Below, one piece after another: positions 7,032-13,655 of a DNA stretch of 14,353 bases. A program made the position numbers and the translations under genes. This stretch comes from JAAEUE01 sp039180225 (lineage in GTDB: Bacteria; Pseudomonadota; Alphaproteobacteria; Rhizobiales; CAJQND01), in the NCBI GenBank assembly GCA_039180225.1, contig JBCDDQ010000114.1:1-14353 (forward strand), in the 5' to 3' direction. The notes under the pieces are model-generated. The model was not told the DNA's origin. It worked only from the letters and a program-made list of their open reading frames with translations, and searched no databases. Every line of letters begins with the position of its first letter. The first letter of the stretch is position 1.

Positions 7032-8258
7032 CTAACGCTCCGGCACCGTAAACAGCTCCTGCGCCTCATCCACCCCGCGCAGAGCGTGGCGTCCCACAGG
7101 CTCCAGCACCACATCGGAACGCCCCACCGCGTCGTAGAAGGCGCTCGACACCAGCACGTCCTTGCCCAGCGGACGGCACAGGTCCTGAACGCGGGCCGCC
7201 ACGTTCACCGCCGGGCCGACCACCGTAAAGTCCAGCCGCTCATCAGCGCCGATATTGCCGTACAGCACTTCGCCCACATGCAAGGAAAGGCCAAAGCCCA
7301 GCACCGGCTCTCCGGCCGCCTCTCTGGCCTGGTTGAAGCTGTCATACTCCGCGCGCAGCTCCGAGGCGGCGCTGAGCGCGCGCCTGCAGACGTCTGAACG
7401 GTCCGCATCGGTGAGCTGGAAAGTGGCGAGAAAGCCATCCCCCATGAACTTCAGGATCTGACCGTGGTGCCGCTTCACCGGCCGCGCCATGGTCTCAAGG
7501 GAGGCATCCAGCAATGCGATCAGCGCCGCCTGGTCCAGCCGGCTGGAAAGGGCGGTGAACCCACGCAAGTCACAGAACCAGATCACCGCATCGATGGACC
7601 GGGTGGAGCCGCGCACAATCTCGCCGGTGAGCACGCGCTGGCCCGCATCCTCGCCCAGGTAGGTCTGCGCCACGGTTTTGGCCACGTCATAGGTGAGGCG
7701 CGCCTTAACGCTCAGCGCAAGAGTGGGCAGAAGCTCCACCACCTGCTCAATCTGCTCAGGGTCGAGGCCTTCCGGCACGTCCGTGGCGCAGGAGAAGAAC
7801 ACCCCCTCCAACTGCCCATCGCCCAGTCTGTCGGAACCAAAGCGGATCAGGCACGCGGCATAATCGGTCATGCCTTCGGCTCTGATCTCCTCCAGCACGG
7901 GGAACGGCAGTGGGTCACGGCCGTCAAGCCTTTGGCGAAGCCGGGTTTCACCGGTGCGAAGGAGATGCTTGATGGGGCTGCGCTGGAACGCTTCGCTTGC
8001 AAGAATGGCGCGCTCCTGCGGCGCATTCTCCGCGCGCCCGGCTCCGGCGCGCCACAGATAGGTCAGAGCGCCGAATTGCGGGTGCAAGGTCGCCATGCCC
8101 ATGCTGACCCGCTTGATCGGAAAACCGGCTGCAACGATCCGCTCGGCAAAGGCAGACAGTTGCTCTTCCACCTCAAGCCCCTCAAGGCCCATGCGGATGG
8201 TCTCATCGGCATGGCCGTCCAGATCAAGCGGTGCTGCGGGGGTGGGGGTTTTAGGCAT
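7032..8258 (-). CDS. Class III adenylate/guanylate cyclase
   Basis: This is a 408-residue protein with an N-terminal region of about 200 residues that I do not recognise and a C-terminal class III nucleotide cyclase domain (about 220-400). The catalytic set is complete: metal-binding Asp230 in WFCDLRGFT and Asp274 in KFMGDGF, base-recognising Lys270 and Thr345 (FTVVG), and transition-state residues Asn352 and Arg356 in VNVAAR. Lys plus Thr/Asp at the base-selecting positions favours cAMP over cGMP. There are no membrane helices, so it is likely soluble. The ATG at 8258 is chosen because the upstream extension to 8348 encodes a Pro/Arg-rich stretch unlike a conserved domain; the ribosome site is weak. 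It is convergent with ispG and lies in line with, but 121 bases downstream of, the FAS1-RTX gene. The N-terminal region presumably senses a signal. Confidence 0.9.
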   Translation of the reverse strand: MPKTPTPAAPLDLDGHADETIRMGLEGLEVEEQLSAFAERIVAAGFPIKRVSMGMATLHPQFGALTYLWRAGAGRAENAPQERAILASEAFQRSPIKHLLRTGETRLRQRLDGRDPLPFPVLEEIRAEGMTDYAACLIRFGSDRLGDGQLEGVFFSCATDVPEGLDPEQIEQVVELLPTLALSVKARLTYDVAKTVAQTYLGEDAGQRVLTGEIVRGSTRSIDAVIWFCDLRGFTALSSRLDQAALIALLDASLETMARPVKRHHGQILKFMGDGFLATFQLTDADRSDVCRRALSAASELRAEYDSFNQAREAAGEPVLGFGLSLHVGEVLYGNIGADERLDFTVVGPAVNVAARVQDLCRPLGKDVLVSSAFYDAVGRSDVVLEPVGRHALRGVDEAQELFTVPER

Positions 8259-8379
8259 GCCCAACAATACCCCAGTTCGGCGCGGCCGTCTCAGCCCGCG
8301 TTTGCAAGGGTGTGAGGTCGGAGGCGGCCGGCAACGGCGCGCATCCAACCTCTAAGCGTCAAGCACGGCGTACCAAGTC

Positions 8380-9582
8380 TTACGCGATCTCGATCTCGTG
8401 CGGCGGCAGCGGCGGCGTCAGGAACTCGATTGCCGGAAGCAGCGCCTCCAAGCTCACGTCGGACGGGATGCCGTTCAGCTCGATGGTGCCGGCGAGATGG
8501 GTGATCAGCAGATCCCCGTCGTGCGAAGCCCCCAGCGAGACCGGCGCCTGAACGCCGTCGGTCTCCGGATCGAGATCGAACTCCAGAAGATCGGTGAACT
8601 GCAATCCGGGCTCACCTTCTGCAATAATGGCCTTCAACACGTCCACCGGGCCGTCGCGCAGATCGAGCACCAGCTTGTCGCGGTTGGGATTGAAGTCGGC
8701 CACAACGTCATGGCCTTCGCCCTCGCGGAAGGGGTTGAAGATAAACCGGTCTGCGCCCCAGCCACCTTTCAGGAAGTCGTTGCCCTCCTCTCCTTCCAGA
8801 ATGTCCTTGCCGCGGCCGCCGCTCAGATGATCATTGTCCGCGCCGCCTTCCAGCCTATCGTTTCCACGCCCGCCGATCAGCTTGTCGTGGCCGTCGCCGC
8901 CAATGGCGAGGTCGTCGCCGCGCCCTGCGAGGATGATGTCGTTGCCGCCCAGGCCGTTGGCGATGTCGTCGCCCCGGCCCAAAAGGACAAAGTCGAAATG
9001 GTCGGAGCCGACCACCACATCAGGTCCGCGGCCGGTGAACAGAAAGCCGCCTTTGGCGAAGGTGATGTCAAAGGGCAGGAGCACATTGTCGATCACATGC
9101 ACCACCCCGTTGTCGGCCAGAATGCCGTTTTCCGAGCCCGCCGGGTTGGTGACCACCGGGTTCGTGAAGTCTGGATCCTTGTCACGCAGGGTGAGCCCGT
9201 TGGGGCGGATGTTGGTGTCGGCCAGCGTGCTGATGGAGCTGGAGGCCGCCACCTGGTCGCCCGTCAACGCTTCTCCAGCGATGTGATAGCCAAGCACGGT
9301 CTTCAAAAAAGCGGCCGGATCGTCGGAGGGTGAGAGCAGCGCGGAGACGTCCGCCAGGGTGTGGATCGCGGCGGTCTCGTCGTTCCCTACGCCCGGGTTG
9401 AGAACATTCGCCAGATTGAGAAAAGCCTGGTCGGTGGGGGCAAAAACCGTGAGCGTAGAGTTTGGATCACCCGCGGCCCCGACCAGATCGGGAAACAGCT
9501 CCAGCGCTCCGCGGAGAATGTTGAACTCTCCCGCATTGTTGCTGGCGTCGACCACGATGCCCAAAATTGTATTGTCAGCCAT
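8380..9582 (-). CDS. Fasciclin (FAS1) domain protein with RTX calcium-binding repeats
   Basis: This is a 400-residue acidic protein. Residues about 3-170 form a FAS1 (fasciclin/BIgH3) adhesion domain, with the H1 motif LTVFAPTDQAFLNL (44-57), a YH pair (99-100) and the H2 motif NGVVHVIDNVLLP (158-170). Residues about 183-282 carry Gly/Asp-rich nonapeptide RTX repeats (GRGDDIANG, GGRGNDRLE, GGRGKDILE and others) that fold into a calcium-bound beta roll and end in GWGADRFIF. The tail is acidic and hydrophobic. There is no N-terminal signal peptide, and the features fit C-terminal-signal export by a type I secretion system, but no such system is encoded nearby. FAS1 domains mediate cell-surface adhesion, so a secreted matrix or adhesin role is likely (inferred). 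The gene is divergent from the AAA ATPase. The ATG follows a weak GGATGGA site. Confidence 0.88.
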   Translation of the reverse strand: MADNTILGIVVDASNNAGEFNILRGALELFPDLVGAAGDPNSTLTVFAPTDQAFLNLANVLNPGVGNDETAAIHTLADVSALLSPSDDPAAFLKTVLGYHIAGEALTGDQVAASSSISTLADTNIRPNGLTLRDKDPDFTNPVVTNPAGSENGILADNGVVHVIDNVLLPFDITFAKGGFLFTGRGPDVVVGSDHFDFVLLGRGDDIANGLGGNDIILAGRGDDLAIGGDGHDKLIGGRGNDRLEGGADNDHLSGGRGKDILEGEEGNDFLKGGWGADRFIFNPFREGEGHDVVADFNPNRDKLVLDLRDGPVDVLKAIIAEGEPGLQFTDLLEFDLDPETDGVQAPVSLGASHDGDLLITHLAGTIELNGIPSDVSLEALLPAIEFLTPPLPPHEIEIA

Positions 9583-9792
9583 TATCCATCCGTCCGTTTT
9601 TGTTGATTGTTCGGGCCTTTACGAGCGGATCTGTCATGTGGATCAAAATCGGCTACAAAGTTTCGTTCACAATGGCTGGACGCAAAAAGGCGGCAGAGCG
9701 CGGACAAAGCTACCACTGTCTAGCTATGTATACCATTTTTTGATATACATTGGTAGATTTCACTATACCACCAGAGTCCGGGGACTGACGGG
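9583..9792. other. AT-rich divergent intergenic region
   Basis: About 210 bases separate the divergent RTX and ATPase genes. The part at 9721-9770 is far richer in A and T than the genes around it and holds the inverted repeat and possible promoter listed separately. A 23-codon frame starting at the ATG of AATGGCTGG (from 9672) has no ribosome site and is not called a gene. Confidence 0.5.
9726..9750. promoter_or_regulatory. 25-bp operator-like inverted repeat upstream of ATPase gene
   Basis: ATGTATACC (9726-9734) is mirrored by GATATACAT (9742-9750) with one mismatch in the 9-bp arms; 7 outer bases match perfectly. TATACCA occurs again at 9764-9770. The repeat overlaps a possible -35 box TTGATA (9740-9745), 18 bases before TATACC (9764-9769) as -10. 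This would place the transcript start roughly 15-20 bases before the ATPase ATG at 9793. A regulator bound here would block that promoter. Confidence 0.45.
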
Positions 9793-10974
9793 ATGGATCC
9801 ATACTTAAACCCCTTTGCGCCAGGCGCCGGCAGCCGGCCGCCTGAACTGGCCGGACGGGACCCGATCCTCAAGGAGGCCAGGATCTCGTGCGGGCGCGCC
9901 CTTAAAGGGCGCAGCGCCCGCTCGATCATGCTCGTGGGGCTGCGGGGAACGGGCAAGACCGTGCTGCTCAATGAGATCGGCAAGATTGCCGAGAGCGAAG
10001 GCTTGCTTGTGTCCAAACTCGAAGCGCCTGAGGGCGAGGCCCTGCCCCGCCTGATCTACCCGGAACTGCGCAAGACCATGCGCTCATTGTCCACCGTAGC
10101 GACGGCCAAACAGATCGCCGCGCGCGGCCTGAAGGGACTGCGCAATTTCGCCTCGATCTTCAATATCGAGATTGCCGGTGTTGAAGTCTCCGTGGACCCC
10201 GAACCTGGCCTCGCCGACAGTGGGGATCTGCAATATGACCTGCCGGCCCTTTTCGAGATGGTCGGGCGGGCGGCGCAAGCGGCCGGCAAGGGATGGATCC
10301 TCCTGATCGATGAGGTGCAGTATCTCTCCGAAGCCGATCTCTCCGCGCTGATCGTTGCCATGCACCGTATGTCCCAGGAGGGGTTGCCCATCCTCATGGT
10401 GGGGGCAGGCCTTCCCCAGGTTGCCCGCTTGGCCGGAGAGGCGAAATCCTATGCTGAACGGTTGTTTCTTTATCCTGAGGTCGGGGCGCTTGACCCCGCA
10501 GCCGCGGCCCAGGCCGTCGAGAAACCCATCGTTGATGAAGGCGCTTCGATTGCAGCCGACGCGCTGGCCACCGTGGTTGAACGCACGCACGGTTACCCGT
10601 TTTTCCTTCAGGAATGGGCCTCCAGCGCGTGGGATATCGCGGAAGGCCCGGGGATTTCACTGGATGATGTGACCCTCTCCTATGCGGAAACTCTGGCCTC
10701 CCTTGACGAGGGCTTTTTCAGGGTGCGCATCGATCGGCTGACCAAGGCGGAGGTCAAATTCGTCAGCGTTATGTCCGAGCTTGGGGCGGGCCCTTACGCC
10801 ATGGCCGATATCGCAAGCGCCATGGGGCGCACGCAACAATCCTTGGCACCGACACGCGCCAAGATCATTTCCAAGGGCATGATTTACAGCACAGATCACG
10901 GCTATCTGGATTTTACCGTCCCGTTGTTTGCAGAGTTCATGCAGCGCTACGCTCAGAGGGCCGAAGCGGGGTGA
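9793..10974 (+). CDS. AAA-type ATPase with C-terminal winged-helix-like region
   Basis: This is a 393-residue cytoplasmic P-loop ATPase of the ORC/STAND-like AAA group. Walker A is GLRGTGKT (49-56, Lys55), Walker B is WILLIDEVQ (168-176, Asp173-Glu174), and LMVGAGLPQ (201-209) looks like the sensor-1 strand. The N-terminus FAPGAGSRPPELAGRD with the later GKTVLLNEI is typical of stand-alone bacterial members. Residues about 315-385 (LTKAEVKFVSVMSELG, MADIASAMGRTQQSLAP, KGMIYSTDHGYLDFTVP) resemble a winged-helix DNA-binding module as in Orc1/Cdc6-type proteins. No nuclease, transposase or other partner is adjacent. Members occur as lone genes and in mobile or defence regions; the role here is unknown. 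Its 3' end overlaps the convergent TetR gene by 22 bases. Confidence 0.85.
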   Translation: MDPYLNPFAPGAGSRPPELAGRDPILKEARISCGRALKGRSARSIMLVGLRGTGKTVLLNEIGKIAESEGLLVSKLEAPEGEALPRLIYPELRKTMRSLSTVATAKQIAARGLKGLRNFASIFNIEIAGVEVSVDPEPGLADSGDLQYDLPALFEMVGRAAQAAGKGWILLIDEVQYLSEADLSALIVAMHRMSQEGLPILMVGAGLPQVARLAGEAKSYAERLFLYPEVGALDPAAAAQAVEKPIVDEGASIAADALATVVERTHGYPFFLQEWASSAWDIAEGPGISLDDVTLSYAETLASLDEGFFRVRIDRLTKAEVKFVSVMSELGAGPYAMADIASAMGRTQQSLAPTRAKIISKGMIYSTDHGYLDFTVPLFAEFMQRYAQRAEAG

Positions 10975-11606
10975 TAGAGCTTCAAGAACTTCTCAGTAGC
11001 CACCTGCGCCCGCGTCTCAATCTGCGCTTGGCCCGGCTGGCCGGCCGCCCCCAGGAGCCGTCTGATCTGCAGATCTCCGATCAGGAGCCCCAGAAAGTCT
11101 TCCGCTGCGTCCTCAGGAGCGCTGAGGTTCAGATGACCGCGCTCTGCTTGGCCGTCCAGATAGCGGATGAACGCGGGCAAAGTGGCCTGGCGTCCCTGTG
11201 CTAGCAGGGTGTCGGCAAGCGTCCGGTCGGAGGCCGCTTCCGCAATGGCGGCCCGGTTGAGCGCCACCGCCCCATCGCCCATCAGCAAGGTGAGCAGAGC
11301 CCGGCCAAAGGCCGTCAACGCCTCTTCAAGCGGCGCATCGGCCGCCAGCTGATCGGCCATCACGGTCTGGACCGATGCGGCATTGCGCCGGATCACCGCC
11401 TCAAACAGCCCCCGTTTGTCGCCAAACCAGGAATAAAGGGTCTCCTTGGACGCCTTCGCCCGGCGCGCCACTTCCAGCATGTTCGCATCCCGGTAGCCCC
11501 GCTCGGCGAGCACTTCAACGGCAACATCCAGAATGTGGTCGCGCCGCTTGGCGCGGTTTTCTTCTCTCATGATGGGAACACCACGGGTTGGTTGAGCGCT
11601 TGACAT
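10953..11606 (-). CDS. TetR/AcrR-family transcriptional regulator
   Basis: This is a 217-residue TetR-family repressor. The N-terminal DNA-binding domain (about residues 18-70) shows the family pattern: RRDHILDVAVEVLAERGY, ANMLEVARRAKASKETLYSW and FGDKRGLFEAVIRR. The C-terminal helical domain (75-217) is the ligand and dimer part, and its effector is unknown. The start is uncertain: ATG at 11606 lies 3 bases from a palindrome, and an in-frame ATG at 11570 gives a standard TetR N-terminus. Neither has a clear ribosome site. Two 18-bp palindromes lie between it and the divergent small membrane protein, so it probably represses itself and that gene. Its 3' end overlaps the ATPase gene tail to tail. 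Confidence 0.92.
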   Translation of the reverse strand: MSSAQPTRGVPIMREENRAKRRDHILDVAVEVLAERGYRDANMLEVARRAKASKETLYSWFGDKRGLFEAVIRRNAASVQTVMADQLAADAPLEEALTAFGRALLTLLMGDGAVALNRAAIAEAASDRTLADTLLAQGRQATLPAFIRYLDGQAERGHLNLSAPEDAAEDFLGLLIGDLQIRRLLGAAGQPGQAQIETRAQVATEKFLKLYHPASAL

Positions 11607-11609
11607 TTA

Positions 11610-11627
11610 CCGTACCATTGGGTACGG
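11610..11627. promoter_or_regulatory. TetR-type operator 1
   Basis: CCGTACC-ATTG-GGTACGG is an 18-bp palindrome with perfect 7-bp arms. It lies 3 bases from the upstream candidate start of the TetR gene, so binding would cover its promoter or leader. It shares the frame CCGTAC-6 bases-GTACGG with operator 2. Confidence 0.75.
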
Positions 11628-11638
11628 ATTTTGTAAAT

Positions 11639-11656
11639 CCGTACTTTGAAGTACGG
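11639..11656. promoter_or_regulatory. TetR-type operator 2
   Basis: CCGTACTT-TG-AAGTACGG is an 18-bp palindrome with perfect 8-bp arms. It begins 29 bases after operator 1 and lies 29 bases before the ATG of the divergent membrane-protein gene. The pair is the likely binding region of the adjacent TetR protein. Confidence 0.75.
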
Positions 11657-11685
11657 CAACCGATTTAGCCCGAGGGAGCTCCCCC

Positions 11686-12054
11686 ATGTCCCGCCCCACG
11701 CAAGATGGCTTGGGCGCCGCCGTGATGGTTTTGATCGTGCTCACCGGCGTCATGCTGCTGGCGCTGTTCACGCGCACCCCGCCCCATCCGCCCCTGGAGG
11801 TGGCGCTCTTTGCGCTTGCGCCGTTCCTGGGCGCCTCCCTGGCGCTGGGCGCAGCCGCGCTCTGGCAGATACATGCCAAGTCCGGGCTCTGGCTTGCCTT
11901 GGCATTCGCGGCCACGGCATTGGTGTCTTATGGGCCGCAAAAATACTTCGATCCCACATTCGCAAGCATTTGGCCCGCGGTCATGCTGGCGCAGGCCGCG
12001 ATCATCGCCGTCCTCTATCTGTCAGCAGGTCGGTTAAAGAGCTGGAAAACCTAG
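11686..12054 (+). CDS. Small four-helix membrane protein
   Basis: This is a 122-residue hydrophobic protein that I do not recognise. Four membrane segments are visible at about residues 10-28, 38-60, 67-83 and 94-113, with short loops and a basic C-terminus (GRLKSWKT). The start has a good ribosome site, GAGGGAG at 11672-11678, 7 bases before the ATG. It is divergent from the TetR gene and preceded by two palindromic operators, so it is probably the TetR target; small TetR-controlled membrane proteins are often tied to efflux or stress, but nothing in this sequence shows that. It meets the L,D-transpeptidase-like gene tail to tail, sharing CTAG at 12051-12054. Confidence 0.8.
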   Translation: MSRPTQDGLGAAVMVLIVLTGVMLLALFTRTPPHPPLEVALFALAPFLGASLALGAAALWQIHAKSGLWLALAFAATALVSYGPQKYFDPTFASIWPAVMLAQAAIIAVLYLSAGRLKSWKT

Positions 12055-12821
12055 TTGGCCTCCACGCGCCCGAGCCGCTCACGCACCACATAGCGCTTGT
12101 TCTCAACCTCAATCACCGGCACCTGGCGCGTTCTGTTGAAGGCGGTGTAGGCCGGCTTCAGGTCGGTCCAGAACGGGAGCCATTTGGACCCTTGATGGCG
12201 CGCAAGGTTTTCATCGCTCATGCGGAACGGGAAGATGTGAACAGGAACCATGGTTTGCCCATGATTGAGCGCGGCTTCCACCAGGGGATAGATCATGGAG
12301 ATCCCCTGGTTGGTCATGGCGTAGCAGCCGATGGAGACACAGTCGCCATGCACCATGAGATAAGAGCCGGTGCGCCCATGCGCCCGGTCGAACCGGTTGG
12401 GAAAGCCGAGATTGAACGAGAGGTGATACCTGCTCTTCGGGTTCAGGCTGCTGAGGGAGACCTCGTAAAAGCCCTCCGGCGATTGCCGGTCACCCTCCTT
12501 CAGCTTGGGGCCGAGCGCGCCGGACCAATAGCAGATATCGAAATCGCGGAAATGCACCCAGGTGCCCTCGCGCTTCATCCACACTTCCAGCACGGAATCT
12601 TCCTTGAAGATGCGGATGAACACCGGCGAACCGCGCGTCAGGCCGCTCTCTTTCAGCTGAACGCTCAGACTGCGTCTGACCTCGGCCGGCTTGACCGGGT
12701 TCGCGCCCAAACCCGCCAGCGTAGGCACCAGCACCACCCACGCAGCCGTGACCGCGGTGGCCGCCAGGCTGAGGGCAAGCAGTCGGTATATGGCGGAGCT
12801 CATGGCTCTAAGGAACGGCAT
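12051..12821 (-). CDS. L,D-transpeptidase (YkuD) family protein, YafK/DpaA-like
   Basis: This is a 256-residue (from the chosen start) periplasmic enzyme with an N-terminal signal-anchor (about residues 12-38) and a YkuD catalytic domain. The active site is VHGDCVSIGCYAM with His158, Ser163 and Cys166, the HxxxxSxGC pattern of L,D-transpeptidases. Preceding blocks GDRQSPEGFYEVS and HLSFNLGFPNRFDRAHGRTG are typical of the YafK group. E. coli YafK (DpaA/LdtF) detaches Braun lipoprotein from peptidoglycan; other members make 3-3 crosslinks, so the precise reaction here is not settled. The start is uncertain: ATG at 12872, 12821 or 12803 are all in frame and none has a good ribosome site. I prefer 12821 because TATATT lies just upstream and the longer N-terminus is not signal-like. 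It is divergent from the FMN riboswitch. Confidence 0.88.
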   Translation of the reverse strand: MPFLRAMSSAIYRLLALSLAATAVTAAWVVLVPTLAGLGANPVKPAEVRRSLSVQLKESGLTRGSPVFIRIFKEDSVLEVWMKREGTWVHFRDFDICYWSGALGPKLKEGDRQSPEGFYEVSLSSLNPKSRYHLSFNLGFPNRFDRAHGRTGSYLMVHGDCVSIGCYAMTNQGISMIYPLVEAALNHGQTMVPVHIFPFRMSDENLARHQGSKWLPFWTDLKPAYTAFNRTRQVPVIEVENKRYVVRERLGRVEAN

Positions 12822-12914
12822 GATGATGGCAATATAACGGAGACAATGGGGCTTGTGGAGGCCATGCCTCATCGGCTAGCGTGGCGCCTGCCTCTGGATG
12901 GTCCAGCGGCGACT

Positions 12915-13065
12915 GTTCTCAGGGCGGGGTGAAATTCCCCACCGGCGGTGAGCATCGGGAAAAGCCCTCATGCAAGCCCGCGAGCGCCAGCTGGAGGTCT
13001 CCGGCTGGGTCAGCAGATCCGGTGCAACTCCGGAGCCGACGGTTAAAGTCCGGATGGAAGAGAAC
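12915..13065 (+). ncRNA. FMN riboswitch (RFN element)
   Basis: This is a complete RFN aptamer. P1 is GTTCTC (12915-12920) with GAGAAC (13060-13065), a perfect 6-bp closing stem. Conserved core segments are AGGGCGGGGTGAAATTCCCC, ACCGGCGGT, AGCCCGCGAGCG, GTCAGCAGATCCGGTG, CTCCGGAGCCGACGG, TTAAAGTCCGGATGGAAG. It binds flavin mononucleotide and turns riboflavin-synthesis genes off when FMN is plentiful. Here it leads into ribH2, 78 bases downstream. Confidence 0.97.
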
Positions 13066-13077
13066 AATCTGATGCTG

Positions 13078-13096
13078 CCGGCCGCTCTGCGGCTGG
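13078..13096 (+). promoter_or_regulatory. Stable hairpin between aptamer and SD sequestor
   Basis: CCGGCCGC pairs with GCGGCTGG around a TCT loop (8 bp with one G-U pair). No T-run follows, so it is not a classical intrinsic terminator. It probably spaces the aptamer from the ribosome-site hairpin. Confidence 0.55.
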
Positions 13097-13101
13097 TCCG
13101 C

Positions 13102-13136
13102 CTCCGGTTGAACGCCCTGATTCAAGTCAAACGGAG
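13102..13136 (+). promoter_or_regulatory. Shine-Dalgarno-sequestering hairpin of ribH2
   Basis: CTCCGGTTGA (13102-13111) pairs with TCAAACGGAG (13127-13136): 9 pairs with a single G-A mismatch. The 3' strand contains the GGAG ribosome site of ribH2, 7 bases before its ATG. An alternative pairing frees the site: TCCGG (13103-13107) matches CCGGA at 13050-13054 inside the aptamer's ligand-binding joining region, with two further pairs after a bulge. The two pairings exclude each other, as expected for FMN-dependent control of translation initiation. Confidence 0.7.
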
Positions 13137-13143
13137 ACATGAC

Positions 13144-13614
13144 ATGGATCAGATCCCCCAAAACACAAAAGCCAAAATCGCCCTCATTCAGGCGTCCTGG
13201 CACTTTCAGATCGTTGACAAGGCCCGCGTTGGCCTGATGGAGGAGCTCACACAAAACGGTTGGCCAGCGGGCGCCGTGGAGATCTTCCAGGTGCCCGGAG
13301 CGTTCGACATTCCGCTTCTGGCCAAACGGTTGGCCGAGACCGGCTCTTACCAGGCCATCGTCGCCTCAGGGTTCGTCGTGGATGGCGGGATTTACCGCCA
13401 CGACTTCGTGGCGTCGACCGTCATCGATGCCCTCATGCAGGTTCAGCTTAAAACCGGCGTGCCGGTCGTCTCGGCGGTGCTCTCCCCTCATCAGTTCCAG
13501 GAAACCGCTGAACACATTGCCTTTTTTGAGGAGCATTTCGTCACCAAAGGCAAGGAGGCCGCCCAGGCGGTGATGATGATCACGGGCACCTTCGCCAAGC
13601 TTCAGGCCGCGTGA
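13144..13614 (+). CDS. ribH2: 6,7-dimethyl-8-ribityllumazine synthase, type II (RibH2)
   Basis: This is a 156-residue lumazine synthase, which condenses 5-amino-6-ribitylamino-uracil with 3,4-dihydroxy-2-butanone 4-phosphate to form the riboflavin precursor. It has the type-II signature of Brucella and Mesorhizobium RibH2: an N-terminal IALIQASWHFQIVD (Trp19 in the substrate-stacking region), EIFQVPGAFDIPL (46-58), ASGFVVDGGIYRHDFVA (74-90, with the catalytic His86) and LSPHQF (113-118). Ordinary RibH proteins have a GAVIRGET-type segment in the middle block instead. Type-II enzymes are decameric and work as lumazine synthases in parallel with RibH1. The ATG at 13144 is set by GGAG at 13133-13136. 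Translation is controlled by the upstream FMN riboswitch. No other rib gene is present in the window, so this is a separate riboflavin locus. Confidence 0.95.
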   Translation: MDQIPQNTKAKIALIQASWHFQIVDKARVGLMEELTQNGWPAGAVEIFQVPGAFDIPLLAKRLAETGSYQAIVASGFVVDGGIYRHDFVASTVIDALMQVQLKTGVPVVSAVLSPHQFQETAEHIAFFEEHFVTKGKEAAQAVMMITGTFAKLQAA

Positions 13615-13655
13615 GGAGATTGCGCCGGCCCCGCCCTGTGCTCTAAGACGAACGC

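Noticed and set aside
7464..8315. Plus-strand open frame opposite the cyclase
   Set aside because: The minus strand has all cyclase catalytic residues, and this frame has no recognisable motif.
8398..9333. Plus-strand open frame opposite the FAS1-RTX gene
   Set aside because: Its valine/alanine-rich repeats are the reverse reading of the RTX repeat coding sequence.
9672..9743. 23-codon frame starting MAGRKKAAERG before the ATPase gene
   Set aside because: It has no ribosome site, no conserved feature, and lies within the AT-rich regulatory region.
11646..12932. Very long plus-strand open frame across the small membrane gene and the L,D-transpeptidase-like gene
   Set aside because: It runs through two other genes and an operator, lacks domain signatures and lies opposite the intact HGDCVSIGC active site of the YkuD protein.
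13078..13096. Intrinsic terminator after the FMN aptamer
   Set aside because: The hairpin is strong but has no T-run, and the downstream ribosome-site hairpin explains the control better.
12970..13143. In-frame upstream extension of ribH2 through the riboswitch
   Set aside because: The extension encodes the RFN aptamer itself; the family N-terminus and ribosome site place the start at 13144.
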